From contig CAWUJM010000003.1 in the NCBI GenBank assembly GCA_963922685.1, positions 1 through 64,000 on the forward strand: 64,000 bases of DNA. Reading direction: 5' to 3'. The stretch's first letter is position 1; each line of letters opens with the position of its first letter. Positions 52,227 through 60,902 of the stretch are shown piece by piece. Under the pieces are notes generated by a model. The model saw only the letters and a program-made list of their open reading frames with translations. It had not been told where the DNA came from and made no database searches. Position numbers and translations under genes: made by a program. This DNA comes from JAHDBG01 sp963922685. GTDB taxonomy: Bacteria > Pseudomonadota > Gammaproteobacteria > Chromatiales > Chromatiaceae.

Positions 52227-52568
52227 CTAGTTCGCCCAGATGCCGGACTGACCGAGCTCGGCCAGCTGGGCATCCGAGATCGGCTTACCATTCACGGTCA
52301 GTTCTTTCTTAAACACCGTGCCATGTACCAGCACACGAGCCAGCGTTTCACGGGGCCGGTCCAGTTTTTCCGACACAACCCCGAATACGGTGCCTGCGGT
52401 GCCGTTCCAGGCGGTGACTTCACGATCTGCATTCAGCGTGACCAGTTCGCCACCACTGAATCCGGTGACGCTACTGGCAACCGCCACCGCCCGCACGACG
52501 GGCGGATGCGCACGATCGATCACCTGTTTTTCATTCAGCGTGTTGCGCTGAATCACAAAGCTTGTCAT
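52227..52568 (-). CDS. Head decoration protein (lambda gpD-like)
   Basis: A 113-aa beta-rich protein with a GELVTLNADREVTAWNGTAG segment and a C-terminal ISDAQLAELGQSGIW motif typical of gpD-like capsid-stabilising trimers. It lies between the protease/scaffold and capsid genes. Confidence 0.85.
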   Translation of the reverse strand: MTSFVIQRNTLNEKQVIDRAHPPVVRAVAVASSVTGFSGGELVTLNADREVTAWNGTAGTVFGVVSEKLDRPRETLARVLVHGTVFKKELTVNGKPISDAQLAELGQSGIWAN

Positions 52569-52579
52569 AACCTAATCCC

Positions 52580-53101
52580 TCAGAACTTCGCCGCCAGGGC
52601 GACAATATTGATCTTGTCATCCGGCTGATCATCTGCCAGAGCCAGCGGCTGTAAAAAACCCGGTTGCGCAGCGGGCTCCGGACAGGCCTGAATAAATGCC
52701 TGCGCCTGGGCAAACACGCCATCAGCGGCATTATCAGCCAGAGCCAGCGCATCAGATTTCGCCAGCAGGGCCTGCAGCGGCTTCAGCTGATCCTCCGACA
52801 GGCCTTTGGCCTTCGCTGCAGCGATCACGCTGTTGATCCGATCCGCACGGATTGTGTCCATAGAGGCCGCCAGTTGTTTCTGCATATCAGCCAGCTGCGC
52901 CGCTTGCGCCGGATCCTGCGGCTGAGCGGTCGGTTTTTGCTGTTTTTGCGGAGGTTCGGATTTCGCCGGGGCCGGTTGCTGCGCCGCGAGCGTCTTGACC
53001 TGTTCCGCCAGTTTTGTCTGTTGCTCAGTGATCGGCTTCAGCTGCGCGGCCATCGCTTCTTTTACCGCCAGCGCGATCGCCTCTTTCATCTTCTGATCCA
53101 T
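52580..53101 (-). CDS. Internal-start scaffold protein (nested)
   Basis: A nested frame of the protease gene starting at ATG 53101. The Shine-Dalgarno AGGATGAG is close upstream, and the product is just the coiled-coil scaffold part. Mu (I/Z) and lambda (C/Nu3) use the same device, so this is likely but unproven. Confidence 0.6.
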   Translation of the reverse strand: MDQKMKEAIALAVKEAMAAQLKPITEQQTKLAEQVKTLAAQQPAPAKSEPPQKQQKPTAQPQDPAQAAQLADMQKQLAASMDTIRADRINSVIAAAKAKGLSEDQLKPLQALLAKSDALALADNAADGVFAQAQAFIQACPEPAAQPGFLQPLALADDQPDDKINIVALAAKF

Positions 53102-53551
53102 AATCTCATCCTGAATAAAATCGGCTGCCAGTGTGATCAGTCCTGAGCCAGCCGCACTCAGGGTGACTGAATCCAGTTCGGTGACACTCAGGCTCTGCAC
53201 ATCCGCTGCCGGGGGCAGTTCGCCGAGTGCCGCCACGTGGTGGATGTAATACCGCTGATCCGCCTGATGCGGATACAGGCCCACCGAGAACCCCGCAACG
53301 TAACCGTCATCTTCCAGACGCTGCAGCACCGGGGTGTAGTGGATATCGACCAGCAGCGCATCCTGTTCAATGCGCGGACGATCCACCCGTCCGAACGCCA
53401 GCACCTGTGAATCAGTCGGATGACCGAGTGTGACCGGTGGCCTGGCATCCGGATTAAACTGATCGACTGCCTGCTGCAGATGATTCAGAGTGACGCGGGT
53501 GCCTTCACGCTGAATACCGGCAGTGACTAATTTCAGGGTACGGACACGCAT
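52580..53551 (-). CDS. Prohead protease with scaffold domain (Mu gpI/Z-like)
   Basis: The N-terminal half (to about residue 150) matches Mu gpI-type proteases: VTLGHPTDSQVLAFGRV, a DGYVAGFSVGLYP segment and HHVAALGELPPA. The C-terminal half is a Gln/Ala/Lys coiled coil acting as scaffold. An in-frame ATG at 53101 (MDQKMKEAIALAVKEAM) with SD AGGATGAG just upstream would give a separate scaffold of about 173 aa. Total 323 aa. Confidence 0.87.
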   Translation of the reverse strand: MRVRTLKLVTAGIQREGTRVTLNHLQQAVDQFNPDARPPVTLGHPTDSQVLAFGRVDRPRIEQDALLVDIHYTPVLQRLEDDGYVAGFSVGLYPHQADQRYYIHHVAALGELPPAADVQSLSVTELDSVTLSAAGSGLITLAADFIQDEIMDQKMKEAIALAVKEAMAAQLKPITEQQTKLAEQVKTLAAQQPAPAKSEPPQKQQKPTAQPQDPAQAAQLADMQKQLAASMDTIRADRINSVIAAAKAKGLSEDQLKPLQALLAKSDALALADNAADGVFAQAQAFIQACPEPAAQPGFLQPLALADDQPDDKINIVALAAKF

Positions 53552-53559
53552 AGCACGAA

Positions 53560-53703
53560 TTATTTGCGCAACGGGGTTTCAGTCACTGCAGCGGTGGTTT
53601 CCACAATCTGTGCCCAGAGTGCCGGGCTGGGCAACTCTTTACCGGCATCCAGCAGGCCCTGTTGCACACCACGCAGCCACATCATAAATAACGCCTGTTC
53701 CAT
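53560..53703 (-). CDS. Short phage protein, 47 aa
   Basis: MEQALFMMWLRGVQQGLLD begins a 47-residue frame ending in TPLRK and TAA, with GGGGTG 7 bases before ATG. It lies snugly between the 97-aa gene and the protease, and the composition is protein-like, so I accept it despite its size. Function unknown. Confidence 0.6.
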   Translation of the reverse strand: MEQALFMMWLRGVQQGLLDAGKELPSPALWAQIVETTAAVTETPLRK

Positions 53704-53706
53704 GCA

Positions 53707-54000
53707 TCACCCCGGAAAATCATCCGTCACCAGAAAATCATAGCTCTCATGCGAAGTCATTGATCGTCCATTATCAAAATGGACGACTACACCCACGATC
53801 CAGGTGCCTTTCACATCAAAGCTGACTTCAGCTCGTGCCCACTTGCCGTCATACGTTGCCGGATAAATGATCCGGCTGCCATCGCTTTTAACAATTCTGA
53901 GCTCGACCGACTCAATATGTTCTTTATCTGCCTCAGTAATGCGACCAGCCACTTCCAGATTCAGCCAGCCGTCACCCAGACCAATTTTGCCCGTGTTCAT
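53707..54000 (-). CDS. Phage protein of unknown function
   Basis: A 97-aa beta-rich protein (GDGWLNLEVAGRITEADKEH, ELRIVKSDGSRIIYPATYDG, GTWIVGVVVHFDNG). The repeated strand pattern could be an Ig-like or tail-associated domain. No family recognised. Co-directional with the late operon. Confidence 0.65.
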   Translation of the reverse strand: MNTGKIGLGDGWLNLEVAGRITEADKEHIESVELRIVKSDGSRIIYPATYDGKWARAEVSFDVKGTWIVGVVVHFDNGRSMTSHESYDFLVTDDFPG

Positions 54001-54169
54001 ATTTCGGCAGAGATAATATGTGCGTTAAATCTCGTGTCACCCGCACGGTGCCTGCGACTCGCCGACTGAACGGGCAGACCCCGGCCAACCGGCGAGTGCA
54101 GCTTACCGCACCCTGTAATGTGGTGTTCAGGCGCACCCGCCCGCGCAACTCAGGTCGAAACCTGGCCAT
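53972..54169 (-). CDS. Possible small repeat protein, perhaps frameshifted
   Basis: The frame MARFRPELRGRVRLNTTLQG continues to GTVRVTRDLTHI. Just upstream, in another frame, GTVHLNTTLHGQVST appears, a second copy of the xVxLNTTLxGxVS unit. A one-base shift near 54160 would join them. So a beta-repeat protein may span about 53972-54215 with a frameshift. Coding on + is also possible (54018-54224) but would oppose the operon. Confidence 0.35.
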   Translation of the reverse strand: MARFRPELRGRVRLNTTLQGAVSCTRRLAGVCPFSRRVAGTVRVTRDLTHILSLPKYEHGQNWSG

Positions 54170-54220
54170 GCAGAGTCGTATTCAGATGCACGGTGCCGAA
54201 CACCTCAAAATCCCAGGGGG

Positions 54221-54934
54221 TTAAGCCTGGGGGGCAGGGTCAGCCGCATGCGGGTTCGGGCAGTCTGCCAGCATGATCTGACGCACAGAGTCGAGCGACT
54301 GAGTGAACGAGACCTGCAGCGCGTTGACCAGATCAGCATTCTGCTGACACAACATGTGCCTGACCAGATCCTCCGCAACACCCGGTTCCGGCAGCTGTTC
54401 AACCTGAGTCTGCAGACCGGCGATCGCCTCCGAGTGTTCGGAGACCTGTTCACTCAGGCCATCAATCCGCTCGTTCGCAGCGATCAGCGCATCCGCATAT
54501 TTCGACTTCAGCTCCCCCAGCTCAGCCAGTACTTCAGCTGCGGTCTGTTTCGCATCAGTCGCATCAGTGGCGGCACTTGCTGCGGATTTCGCGGCCTGTT
54601 CGGACAATTCACGCAGGGCACTCAGATCGTCCAGGACTTTACCGTCACTGTTCTGATCAATCGCCTCAAACAACTTTACCGCTTCGGCCAGCTTTTCATT
54701 CAGGCCTTCAATGCCATTGATGCCATCGACCGTGGCCTGCAGATCGCGTACCACCTCATCGGTATACGCCTGACCACGTTGTTCGGCAGCACACAGCTCA
54801 CCTTTAACGATGGTGGCAAAGGTACCGCTGAACTCAGTAAACAACTGCGGCAACACAGCAGACGGCTGCGGGCAGTATTCCGGCAGGGCCGGGTCGTTCT
54901 GAACGGGTAATTGAGATTGAGTCGGAGTAGCCAT
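54221..54934 (-). CDS. Phage coiled-coil structural protein
   Basis: A 237-aa protein with an extended coiled coil (residues about 40-185, Ala/Glu/Lys-rich) and a C-terminal LVRHMLCQQNADLVNALQ helix. It lies directly after the tail-tube gene, where tail chaperones or small tail proteins occur, but no match is recognised. Confidence 0.65.
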   Translation of the reverse strand: MATPTQSQLPVQNDPALPEYCPQPSAVLPQLFTEFSGTFATIVKGELCAAEQRGQAYTDEVVRDLQATVDGINGIEGLNEKLAEAVKLFEAIDQNSDGKVLDDLSALRELSEQAAKSAASAATDATDAKQTAAEVLAELGELKSKYADALIAANERIDGLSEQVSEHSEAIAGLQTQVEQLPEPGVAEDLVRHMLCQQNADLVNALQVSFTQSLDSVRQIMLADCPNPHAADPAPQA

Positions 54935-54998
54935 AAAGATTTAACAAAATAAATGTGTGCGCAATACATCCACAACCAGGCCGCACACAGCCCGGATG

Positions 54999-55484
54999 TC
55001 AGTTCAGCGTCGGCGGAATCGTGATGCCGTTCACATTATCAATCAGGAACACCACACCGGCCTGCGCGGTACTGACCTCAATCAGCATCACGTTGATGGT
55101 CACTTCCAGTTCGGTCTTATGTTCATTGTTGATCGCGGGCAGCGGAATATTTTCCACCCAGCCACCGAGCCGTGAGGTATAGCCGTCATCCGCAATCTTG
55201 CCGGTCAGCACATTCGGCAGATGCACATCACCCCGCATCTTGATCAGCAGATAACCATCTGCATTCACCATGCGCGGGATATCGCCCGGTGCCAGATTAT
55301 TGATCTTCAGCTTGGCGGTCATCTGGTCGAACTTGCCGTTCGGCACCTTCGCCTTCGCGGGCATGCCCATTCCGGAGACCTCGGTAAACAGCCGCTTGAT
55401 CTCAACACTGGCTTCGTCAATCCGACCGACCATATCGTTGTCATTCACATACACCCGGTTCTGCCGCCAGATCACTGCACTCAT
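54999..55484 (-). CDS. Major tail tube protein (P2 FII-like)
   Basis: A 161-aa tube subunit. Signatures are the DMVGRIDEASVEIKRLFTEV start, the GMPAKAKVPNGKFDQMTAKL hairpin and KTELEVTINVMLIEV. The start overlaps the sheath stop. Confidence 0.92.
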   Translation of the reverse strand: MSAVIWRQNRVYVNDNDMVGRIDEASVEIKRLFTEVSGMGMPAKAKVPNGKFDQMTAKLKINNLAPGDIPRMVNADGYLLIKMRGDVHLPNVLTGKIADDGYTSRLGGWVENIPLPAINNEHKTELEVTINVMLIEVSTAQAGVVFLIDNVNGITIPPTLN

Positions 55485-56638
55485 GAGGATGCTCCGACTA
55501 ACGCACTGAACACAGTCTGCAATGCAGCCACATCAACCACGGTGCGATACGTGATCTTTTCCGCAACCGGCGGCGGCGTCAGATATTTGGTATAGGTCAG
55601 CTTGCCCGCTGCCAGCTCAGCGGTCGGGTTATCCGCCAGGCGGACTTCACAATGACCGGATACCAGCGCACCCCGTGCGATCAGGGCGCGCAGATAATCA
55701 TTCACCGACTCCTGCACCCGGTTTAACAACCCGGTGGCGGCATCTTCCGGACGGCTGAACATCGGCTGATCCAGAAACTGCAGGGTGAAATATTCCAGCG
55801 ACTCGTCAATGATATCCAGCGTACGCTGCCAGGCGATAAAGGTGGTCGGGCTGGTCTCGAACGGCCAGGCCGCAGTGCGGTTGCCGAATGACCGATAGCC
55901 GGAACCGGCAAAGTTCAGGATGGAGACCAGGCCCATCTCATTGACATAATTCAGCTCGGTGTCTTTATTGCTGGGCATATAGCTCAGGACGCGCTCCGCG
56001 CCGATGATGCCGGAGATCACCTGATTGGACGGACTGGCATGAAAGCCGGTGGTCTGATCAGATTTCGCGATCACACCGGCCAGTCGACCGGAGAGCCAGT
56101 CCAGGGTCGGATTGCCATCTTTATCGGCAATCTGTACCTGCGGATAACACACCACCGCCTGACCCTGGCCGAAGGTCTGTTTATGCGTGACCGCCTGTTC
56201 CGGGGTCAGACCCGCCGGACAATCAACCAGCGCGACCCCGCGACACTGCGCAGCCGTACTGATCAGCTCAGCCGCCACGCCCTTATCCTGGGAGAAGCCG
56301 GGTGCGATCAGAATCTTGGGAAAAAAGCCGAACTCGGCAAATGCATTCAGAAAGGTCGGGATATGCCCGATCACATCGCCGGTGGACGGATTCGCCCCGG
56401 CAGAGATGGTGATCACCGTGACCTGAGTATGATCAAAGATCGCATCAAACGCCGAATCCAGAGACCCGACTGTGTTGAAGACTTCCAGTGCATCCTCACG
56501 CGAGCGGATAATCCGCATAACGCCTGGTTCACCCTGCGCGGAAGACCCGATCAGGCCGATCACCGCACTCTTCACTTCGTTCACCGGTACCGGCCCGTTC
56601 TGCAGCCGGATCGTTTCAACCCCGTGTAAAAAGCTCAC
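55481..56638 (-). CDS. Contractile tail sheath protein (P2 FI-like)
   Basis: The sheath subunit. SFLHGVETIRLQNGPVPVNE is the family N-terminus and begins at a GTG codon (56638). The open frame continues to 56716, but that part is intergenic. Central GRLAGVIAKSDQTTGFHASP and C-terminal SGHCEVRLADNPTAELAAGK are typical. About 385 aa. The presence of sheath with tube shows a contractile tail. Confidence 0.92.
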   Translation of the reverse strand: MSFLHGVETIRLQNGPVPVNEVKSAVIGLIGSSAQGEPGVMRIIRSREDALEVFNTVGSLDSAFDAIFDHTQVTVITISAGANPSTGDVIGHIPTFLNAFAEFGFFPKILIAPGFSQDKGVAAELISTAAQCRGVALVDCPAGLTPEQAVTHKQTFGQGQAVVCYPQVQIADKDGNPTLDWLSGRLAGVIAKSDQTTGFHASPSNQVISGIIGAERVLSYMPSNKDTELNYVNEMGLVSILNFAGSGYRSFGNRTAAWPFETSPTTFIAWQRTLDIIDESLEYFTLQFLDQPMFSRPEDAATGLLNRVQESVNDYLRALIARGALVSGHCEVRLADNPTAELAAGKLTYTKYLTPPPVAEKITYRTVVDVAALQTVFSALVGASS

Positions 56639-56821
56639 AACAACAGCACCCGCAACATACGTAAAAGGTTGTCTGGCGCAGTGGGCTGTGTCCCCATGAT
56701 TAACACAACCCACCACTCAGACGTTGCGGAGCAGGCTAACAGGCGGATTTCAGTGACGTGGTACCGGTAGCACACCAGATTACGCGACTGCGCGCGGAAT
56801 GACAGGTGGCGGTGCGATACC
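56639..56821. other. Intergenic region upstream of sheath with dyad and repeat
   Basis: Contains dyad site 2 (56755-56773) and a REP-like repeat (about 56783-56810, CGCGCGGAATGAC), which also occurs in the host chromosome. The repeat shows that host-type mobile repeats have entered the prophage. Confidence 0.5.
56755..56773. promoter_or_regulatory. GACGTG-N10-CAC dyad, site 2
   Basis: GACGTGGTACCGGTAGCAC shares GACGTGGTACYGG with sites 43902 and 60903. The right half is CACACC rather than CACGTC. It lies about 117 bp upstream of the sheath start. Confidence 0.5.
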
Positions 56822-57172
56822 TTATAAGTTGAACTGGCGGGTGTGGGTGACGCCGGACGCGCGCAGCACAAAGGTCAGGCTCAGGCTGAGCTGACCGGCA
56901 GCGGCCTGACTGACATCCGGCACCAGCCCGGTCACTTCGGCGCGGGTTTCATACTGATTTAAGATACGGATGGTCTGACCGATATAACGCGGCACCTGCG
57001 CCATCGGCTGATCCAGCAACTCCCACAGCGGCGAGCCGAAGGCCGGGTCATGAATCCGTTCGCCCGGACGGGTGCTCAGAATAATGTGATAACACTGCAG
57101 CACATCCTCCAGGATATCCGGCAACCGCGCCCCACCGGGGGGCGCGTTGCGCAATTGCAGGCCATAGGTCAT
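56822..57172 (-). CDS. Baseplate protein W (P2 gpW, gp25-like)
   Basis: A 116-aa wedge protein of the T4 gp25 family: YHIILSTRPGERIHDPAFGS and an LWELLDQP segment carry the core motif (EPR-like RPGER, FGS). It is separated from the V and PAAR genes by a 145-bp gap that holds a small AAGGCCTTG/CAAGGC hairpin near 57201. Confidence 0.9.
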   Translation of the reverse strand: MTYGLQLRNAPPGGARLPDILEDVLQCYHIILSTRPGERIHDPAFGSPLWELLDQPMAQVPRYIGQTIRILNQYETRAEVTGLVPDVSQAAAGQLSLSLTFVLRASGVTHTRQFNL

Positions 57173-57316
57173 CGGTCAGGCTCCGGGGTGAGATGAGAAG
57201 GCCTTGCACAAGGCTTGTACAACGCCTGTCATGGACGCAAATAAAAAAACCATACTTGGGTGAGGAAAAGGGTTCGCGTGGCCTGAGCGAGACCGGATCA
57301 CCCGGCCATCATCAGA

Positions 57317-57610
57317 TCAGGCGACCGTGAAACTGGCCACGCCCTCGGCCACCTGTGAGCCACAATCGACCGGATCGCCGACCCGGCCGATCGGCTGACC
57401 GGCCACCGTAAAACGCGGGCTGCCTGCAGCCAGCGCACCGGCATGACACGGATGCGGCGGCGCGGTGCAACAATGGGTCGCCCAGGCATCACCCTTAACA
57501 TGTACCGGCACCTTGCCGACTGTAAACCGGGCCTGCCCGGCGACCGAGACACGCGGCGGGAAACAACCGTGGCCGGTGCAGGTATGGCCTTTCAGCGTGA
57601 CAGCAGGCAT
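57317..57610 (-). CDS. PAAR-domain tail spike tip
   Basis: A 97-aa PAAR protein with repeated GxxxxHG-type turns: GHTCTGHGCFPPR, DAWATHCCTAPPHPCH and VGDPVDCGS. It would sharpen the central spike of the baseplate hub. The start overlaps the stop of the V gene by one base. Confidence 0.9.
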   Translation of the reverse strand: MPAVTLKGHTCTGHGCFPPRVSVAGQARFTVGKVPVHVKGDAWATHCCTAPPHPCHAGALAAGSPRFTVAGQPIGRVGDPVDCGSQVAEGVASFTVA

Positions 57611-58107
57611 CAGTCACCCTCAAACACATGCACATGCGGTGCATCAATCCACAAATCGCCATCCGACCGTATCCGGCAGGCCCCACCGGCCCGGATCGTC
57701 AGATCACCCGCGCTATGAATGGTCAGCGCATGGTTCTTCTCGTGATATGCCAGTTGTGCGCCATCGCTGAACTGATGCCGCCAGACCGCCGCATCCGTGA
57801 CCGGTACCGGCGCATTCGTGTGATAGGTACTGCCGATCACGACCCCGGCCTGCAGACCATCCACCGGCAGAAACACACACCAGACCTGCTCACCCAGGGC
57901 AGGCAGGCTGTACGCTTGGCGTTGGTGCGCCCGCTGGGTGAGCACCGGCAACCAGCCCGGAATCGCATGATCATGGCCTGGCAACTGCACCCTCACCCGA
58001 TAGCCTGCCGGATCCTGCTGCACCACCTTACCTGCCGCAACCATCCGTGCGACCCGGCTCTGCAGATCGTCCAGATCGCGTTTAATCTGTGCCAGTTGTT
58101 CAATCAT
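57610..58107 (-). CDS. Baseplate assembly protein V (P2 gpV-like)
   Basis: The central spike. An N-terminal helix is followed by an OB fold (YRVRVQLPGHDHAIPGWLPV, SLPALGEQVWCVF, GVVIGSTYHTNAPVP) and C-terminal beta-helix-like repeats (ALTIHSAGDLTIRAGG). ATG at 58107 is preferred; a TTG in frame lies at 58116. About 165 aa. Confidence 0.9.
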   Translation of the reverse strand: MIEQLAQIKRDLDDLQSRVARMVAAGKVVQQDPAGYRVRVQLPGHDHAIPGWLPVLTQRAHQRQAYSLPALGEQVWCVFLPVDGLQAGVVIGSTYHTNAPVPVTDAAVWRHQFSDGAQLAYHEKNHALTIHSAGDLTIRAGGACRIRSDGDLWIDAPHVHVFEGD

Positions 58108-58112
58108 GATAA

Positions 58113-58400
58113 TCAATCAGCCTGAAAAGTATTAAAATCCTGAATAATATCCCATTGAGACCTGTCCTCGAAGATTGCAATAGTGGCAAGCACCTTAGCC
58201 ATTGATAAAACAAAATCTTCCAGGATATTATCCCTTTCAGGCAGCCATATCCGGGCTTTCATGTCCGGGCTATCAAAAATCACACTGCCAGCAATACCTC
58301 CGACCCGTTTCCAACCTTTTTTCAGGAGGAAACACCCTACATTCTCAGGTCTTATATTGGCCAGAAAATCGACATCTGTGATATCTGCCTTTATGCTCAT
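58113..58400 (-). CDS. Accessory small protein in tail operon (moron-like)
   Basis: A 95-aa protein (FLANIRPENVGCFLLKKGWK, DFVLSMAKVLATIAIFEDRS) that resembles widely scattered uncharacterised accessory proteins sometimes found beside defence or phage genes. It is more AT-rich than its neighbours and interrupts the order terminase-baseplate, so it looks like a late-acquired cargo gene. Function unknown. Confidence 0.55.
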   Translation of the reverse strand: MSIKADITDVDFLANIRPENVGCFLLKKGWKRVGGIAGSVIFDSPDMKARIWLPERDNILEDFVLSMAKVLATIAIFEDRSQWDIIQDFNTFQAD

Positions 58401-58421
58401 GATGATAAATACATATCAGAA

Positions 58422-60023
58422 TTAACCATAAACACCTGGCCGGGCCGAACGGGCTAAAGCAGCAATCTGTTGCGCAGTGGTCGAAGCCTGCACCCGGTTG
58501 GTGGTAATACCCCCGACATACACGGATTCCAGCTTCGACACGGCCATCGCCAGTGCATCCGGCAGGTCATCGTGATCCTTCGGGAAGTTCAGCAGCTGAT
58601 CGCGCAGCAGGTGGAACTTATGCACATCCGGATGGTTGGCATCACCTGCCTGACCCGGCAGCAGCAACAGACCGGACTCCAGTAACGGTGCCAGCGACAG
58701 AATATGCAGCTTTTTGTTTTCACCCGCCTTCTTGTCATACCGGGCCAGCGGCAGATGCACCCCCTGGCGGCTGGCAGCGCGCGCCACCTCCCGCAGATAA
58801 ATCGCCTGGAACTGCACCGTTTCTAAATAGACCGACTGCGGCTGCCACTGCCGGTATAACTGGACGATCTGATCGGCCAGAGCGAGATCGCTGATCTTTT
58901 CGGCAAACGCGTCCAGCAGATAGATCAGCCCGGTGTCGGGACACTTGCCGACCACGCAGATCGCCGAGAAGTCGCCATCCGCCAGGCCGGTGGCCGGGTC
59001 AATCGCCATCACCCGGTGCAGTCTGCGCCAATCTATCTGACGCAGTTCATAAAAAGTGAACCAGTCTTCGCGGAACTTACGATCTTCGTCCGCCATCGGC
59101 TGATTCAGCCATTCGGTGGCAAACACGAACGGCCCGAGCGTCTGCCGCTTCTCAGCCAGATCCTGCAGCGACCAGCGTTGCGGCCAGAGCGGCTGACCAT
59201 CCGGGCGATAACAACTGAAGCGGACTGCTGACCAGCCGACCAGCTGGCCACTCTTCACCTCATTCAGCAGATTAGACGGCAGATCGTCCGGATGCAGAAT
59301 CGTGTTCGGCAGCGCGATCAGGGCACCCTTGCCCAGGTTGAGAACCACCCGCTTGAACCACAGATATAACTTTTTACGCATCGCGCGTGACAGGACTTCG
59401 TCATCCTTTAATAAGTCGTCACAGCTGACGTGCGTGGGCCGCTGGTATTTAGCCAGCAGGCCGCGTCCGGATTGGCCGGAACCGATTGCCGCCAGCGCAT
59501 TGCCGTTGCGTAGCCTGATCTTGCGTTTATTCCACTGTCCGGCAGACTTCTGTTCGCCGAAATCGTCAATGATCTGATCATTCAGTTCGATCTCCAGCAT
59601 AATGGTCGAGATCGCATCCTTCGCCATATCGCGTGAAGCCAGAACCAGCACAAAAAAGATATGCTGATGGCAGAGCAGCAACCAGAGTGGGAAGGCGAGT
59701 GTATTGCGGGTCGTTTTACCGTGATCACGCGGCTCAATGTCCACGAACCCTTCCAGCCGGTCAGTTGGCTGAAACAGGGCATGATCAGCCGGATCGGTCA
59801 GGGTCTGCAGCAAGGCGGCCTGCGCCGCCGTGATGCGCCGCTGCGCCATGATGTCAATCAGCACACGCTGATAATCGGCACACGGTTTGGTAAACGCCTC
59901 ACCGAGATAGGTCTGGCAGAAAAAGTCAAAATCGGTGCGGGCGCGTTGAATCCGCGCCGCACGGTCTGCTTCCGCCTGGCGATCCGCCGCATCCGGCAGA
60001 TGCTGCAGCAGTTCGGACAGCAT
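58422..60023 (-). CDS. Terminase large subunit
   Basis: The packaging motor. The ATPase loop appears as EPRDHGKTT (about 97-105), Walker B is near VSCDDLLKDDE, and the nuclease domain has MAIDPATGLADGDFSAI and HDDLPDALAM. The architecture matches large terminases of Mu-like and related phages. Length 533 aa. It follows the gp27-like small subunit by 2 bp. Confidence 0.92.
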   Translation of the reverse strand: MLSELLQHLPDAADRQAEADRAARIQRARTDFDFFCQTYLGEAFTKPCADYQRVLIDIMAQRRITAAQAALLQTLTDPADHALFQPTDRLEGFVDIEPRDHGKTTRNTLAFPLWLLLCHQHIFFVLVLASRDMAKDAISTIMLEIELNDQIIDDFGEQKSAGQWNKRKIRLRNGNALAAIGSGQSGRGLLAKYQRPTHVSCDDLLKDDEVLSRAMRKKLYLWFKRVVLNLGKGALIALPNTILHPDDLPSNLLNEVKSGQLVGWSAVRFSCYRPDGQPLWPQRWSLQDLAEKRQTLGPFVFATEWLNQPMADEDRKFREDWFTFYELRQIDWRRLHRVMAIDPATGLADGDFSAICVVGKCPDTGLIYLLDAFAEKISDLALADQIVQLYRQWQPQSVYLETVQFQAIYLREVARAASRQGVHLPLARYDKKAGENKKLHILSLAPLLESGLLLLPGQAGDANHPDVHKFHLLRDQLLNFPKDHDDLPDALAMAVSKLESVYVGGITTNRVQASTTAQQIAALARSARPGVYG

Positions 60024-60025
60024 GT

Positions 60026-60544
60026 TCAGTGTCGCGGCTGCAGCCGCGCAACCATTTCTGCCAGGCGGGTCATCAGTTCCGGTTCCTGCTTCAGCTCATC
60101 CGCCAGCTCCTTCAGCACTTCGCCCTTCGCGGCCTCAAATCCCTTCAGATAATCCATCCGCAACTTGCCCAGCCGGGCCTGCGTCTGTGCGATCTGTGCC
60201 AGACAATGAATAAACTGTTCCGGCGTCTCGAACTCCAGCCCGTCAATCTGCTTCACATATTCCAGCATCTTCTGCGAGACCATAGAGGTTGCGACCTCAG
60301 CCACTTCGGTGTTCGGGTTGTTACGCACCGTCTCCATCATCACCCGCGCCTCGCGCACCGCCTGCTCATACTGCCCCGCCGCCTCGCGTGAACTCTTAAT
60401 AGACCGGTGCACGCCCGACTTACTGATATCGAATCCTTCCGCCTGCAGCTCACGCGCGATCTGACGCGTGTTCTTACCCGCGTCATACTCGCATTTAATC
60501 CGTTCCACCAGGCCCTGCAGTTCCGCTTTGGATCGTGCTGGCAT
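60026..60544 (-). CDS. Small terminase, DUF3486 (Mu gp27-like)
   Basis: A DNA-recognition subunit with an N-terminal helix-turn-helix (GKNTRQIARELQAEGFDISK, SGVHRSIKSS) and a helical C-terminus (LRMDYLKGFEAAKGEVLKEL). ATG 60544 after GAGGGG is used; the preceding ATG 60547 is in frame. Confidence 0.88.
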   Translation of the reverse strand: MPARSKAELQGLVERIKCEYDAGKNTRQIARELQAEGFDISKSGVHRSIKSSREAAGQYEQAVREARVMMETVRNNPNTEVAEVATSMVSQKMLEYVKQIDGLEFETPEQFIHCLAQIAQTQARLGKLRMDYLKGFEAAKGEVLKELADELKQEPELMTRLAEMVARLQPRH

Positions 60545-60556
60545 CATGCCCCTCGC

Positions 60557-60847
60557 TTACGCACCCAGTGCGCCTTTAATCAATAAACCGAGCACCAGGG
60601 TCAGACCCGAACCGAGCAGGCCGCCTGCCCAGTTAAACATCTTGCGATACGCGCGCCATTCGGCCAGTTCCTCGTGCGTCTGCTGCTGTGCCTGCTGTAC
60701 CTGACGCAACAGATCCTGCTGCTGCCGATCAGTCGTCTCCAGACGCACAAACCGTTCAAACAGATCGCTCACCTTATCCAGTGTTTTGCCCATCTGTGCC
60801 TGCAGCAGTTCAATCCGCGCCAGCCGTTCATCCACGCTCTCAGCCAT
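60557..60847 (-). CDS. XhlA-like coiled-coil membrane protein
   Basis: A 96-aa protein: residues 1-70 form a coiled coil (RIELLQAQMGKTLDKVSDLF, Gln-rich), then a short linker and one TM helix (WAGGLLGSGLTLVLGLLIKG). The layout is that of XhlA/haemolysin-type lysis accessories or Mu-type small membrane proteins near the terminase. It is first in the right minus-strand late operon. Confidence 0.65.
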   Translation of the reverse strand: MAESVDERLARIELLQAQMGKTLDKVSDLFERFVRLETTDRQQQDLLRQVQQAQQQTHEELAEWRAYRKMFNWAGGLLGSGLTLVLGLLIKGALGA

Positions 60848-60871
60848 CCCCGAATCCTCAAAAATCTAAAA

Positions 60872-60888
60872 GGTATATGACGTATACC
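60872..60888. promoter_or_regulatory. Palindromic operator candidate
   Basis: GGTATA (60872-60877), TGACG, TATACC (60883-60888) is a perfect inverted repeat in the gap between the two divergent late operons. Location and symmetry suggest a regulator site. Confidence 0.45.
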
Positions 60889-60902
60889 CTGTCGCGCAAA
60901 AA

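Noticed and set aside
54018..54224. A 68-aa plus-strand gene
   Set aside because: It opposes the operon direction, and its sequence is the reverse of a minus-strand repeat-unit frame.
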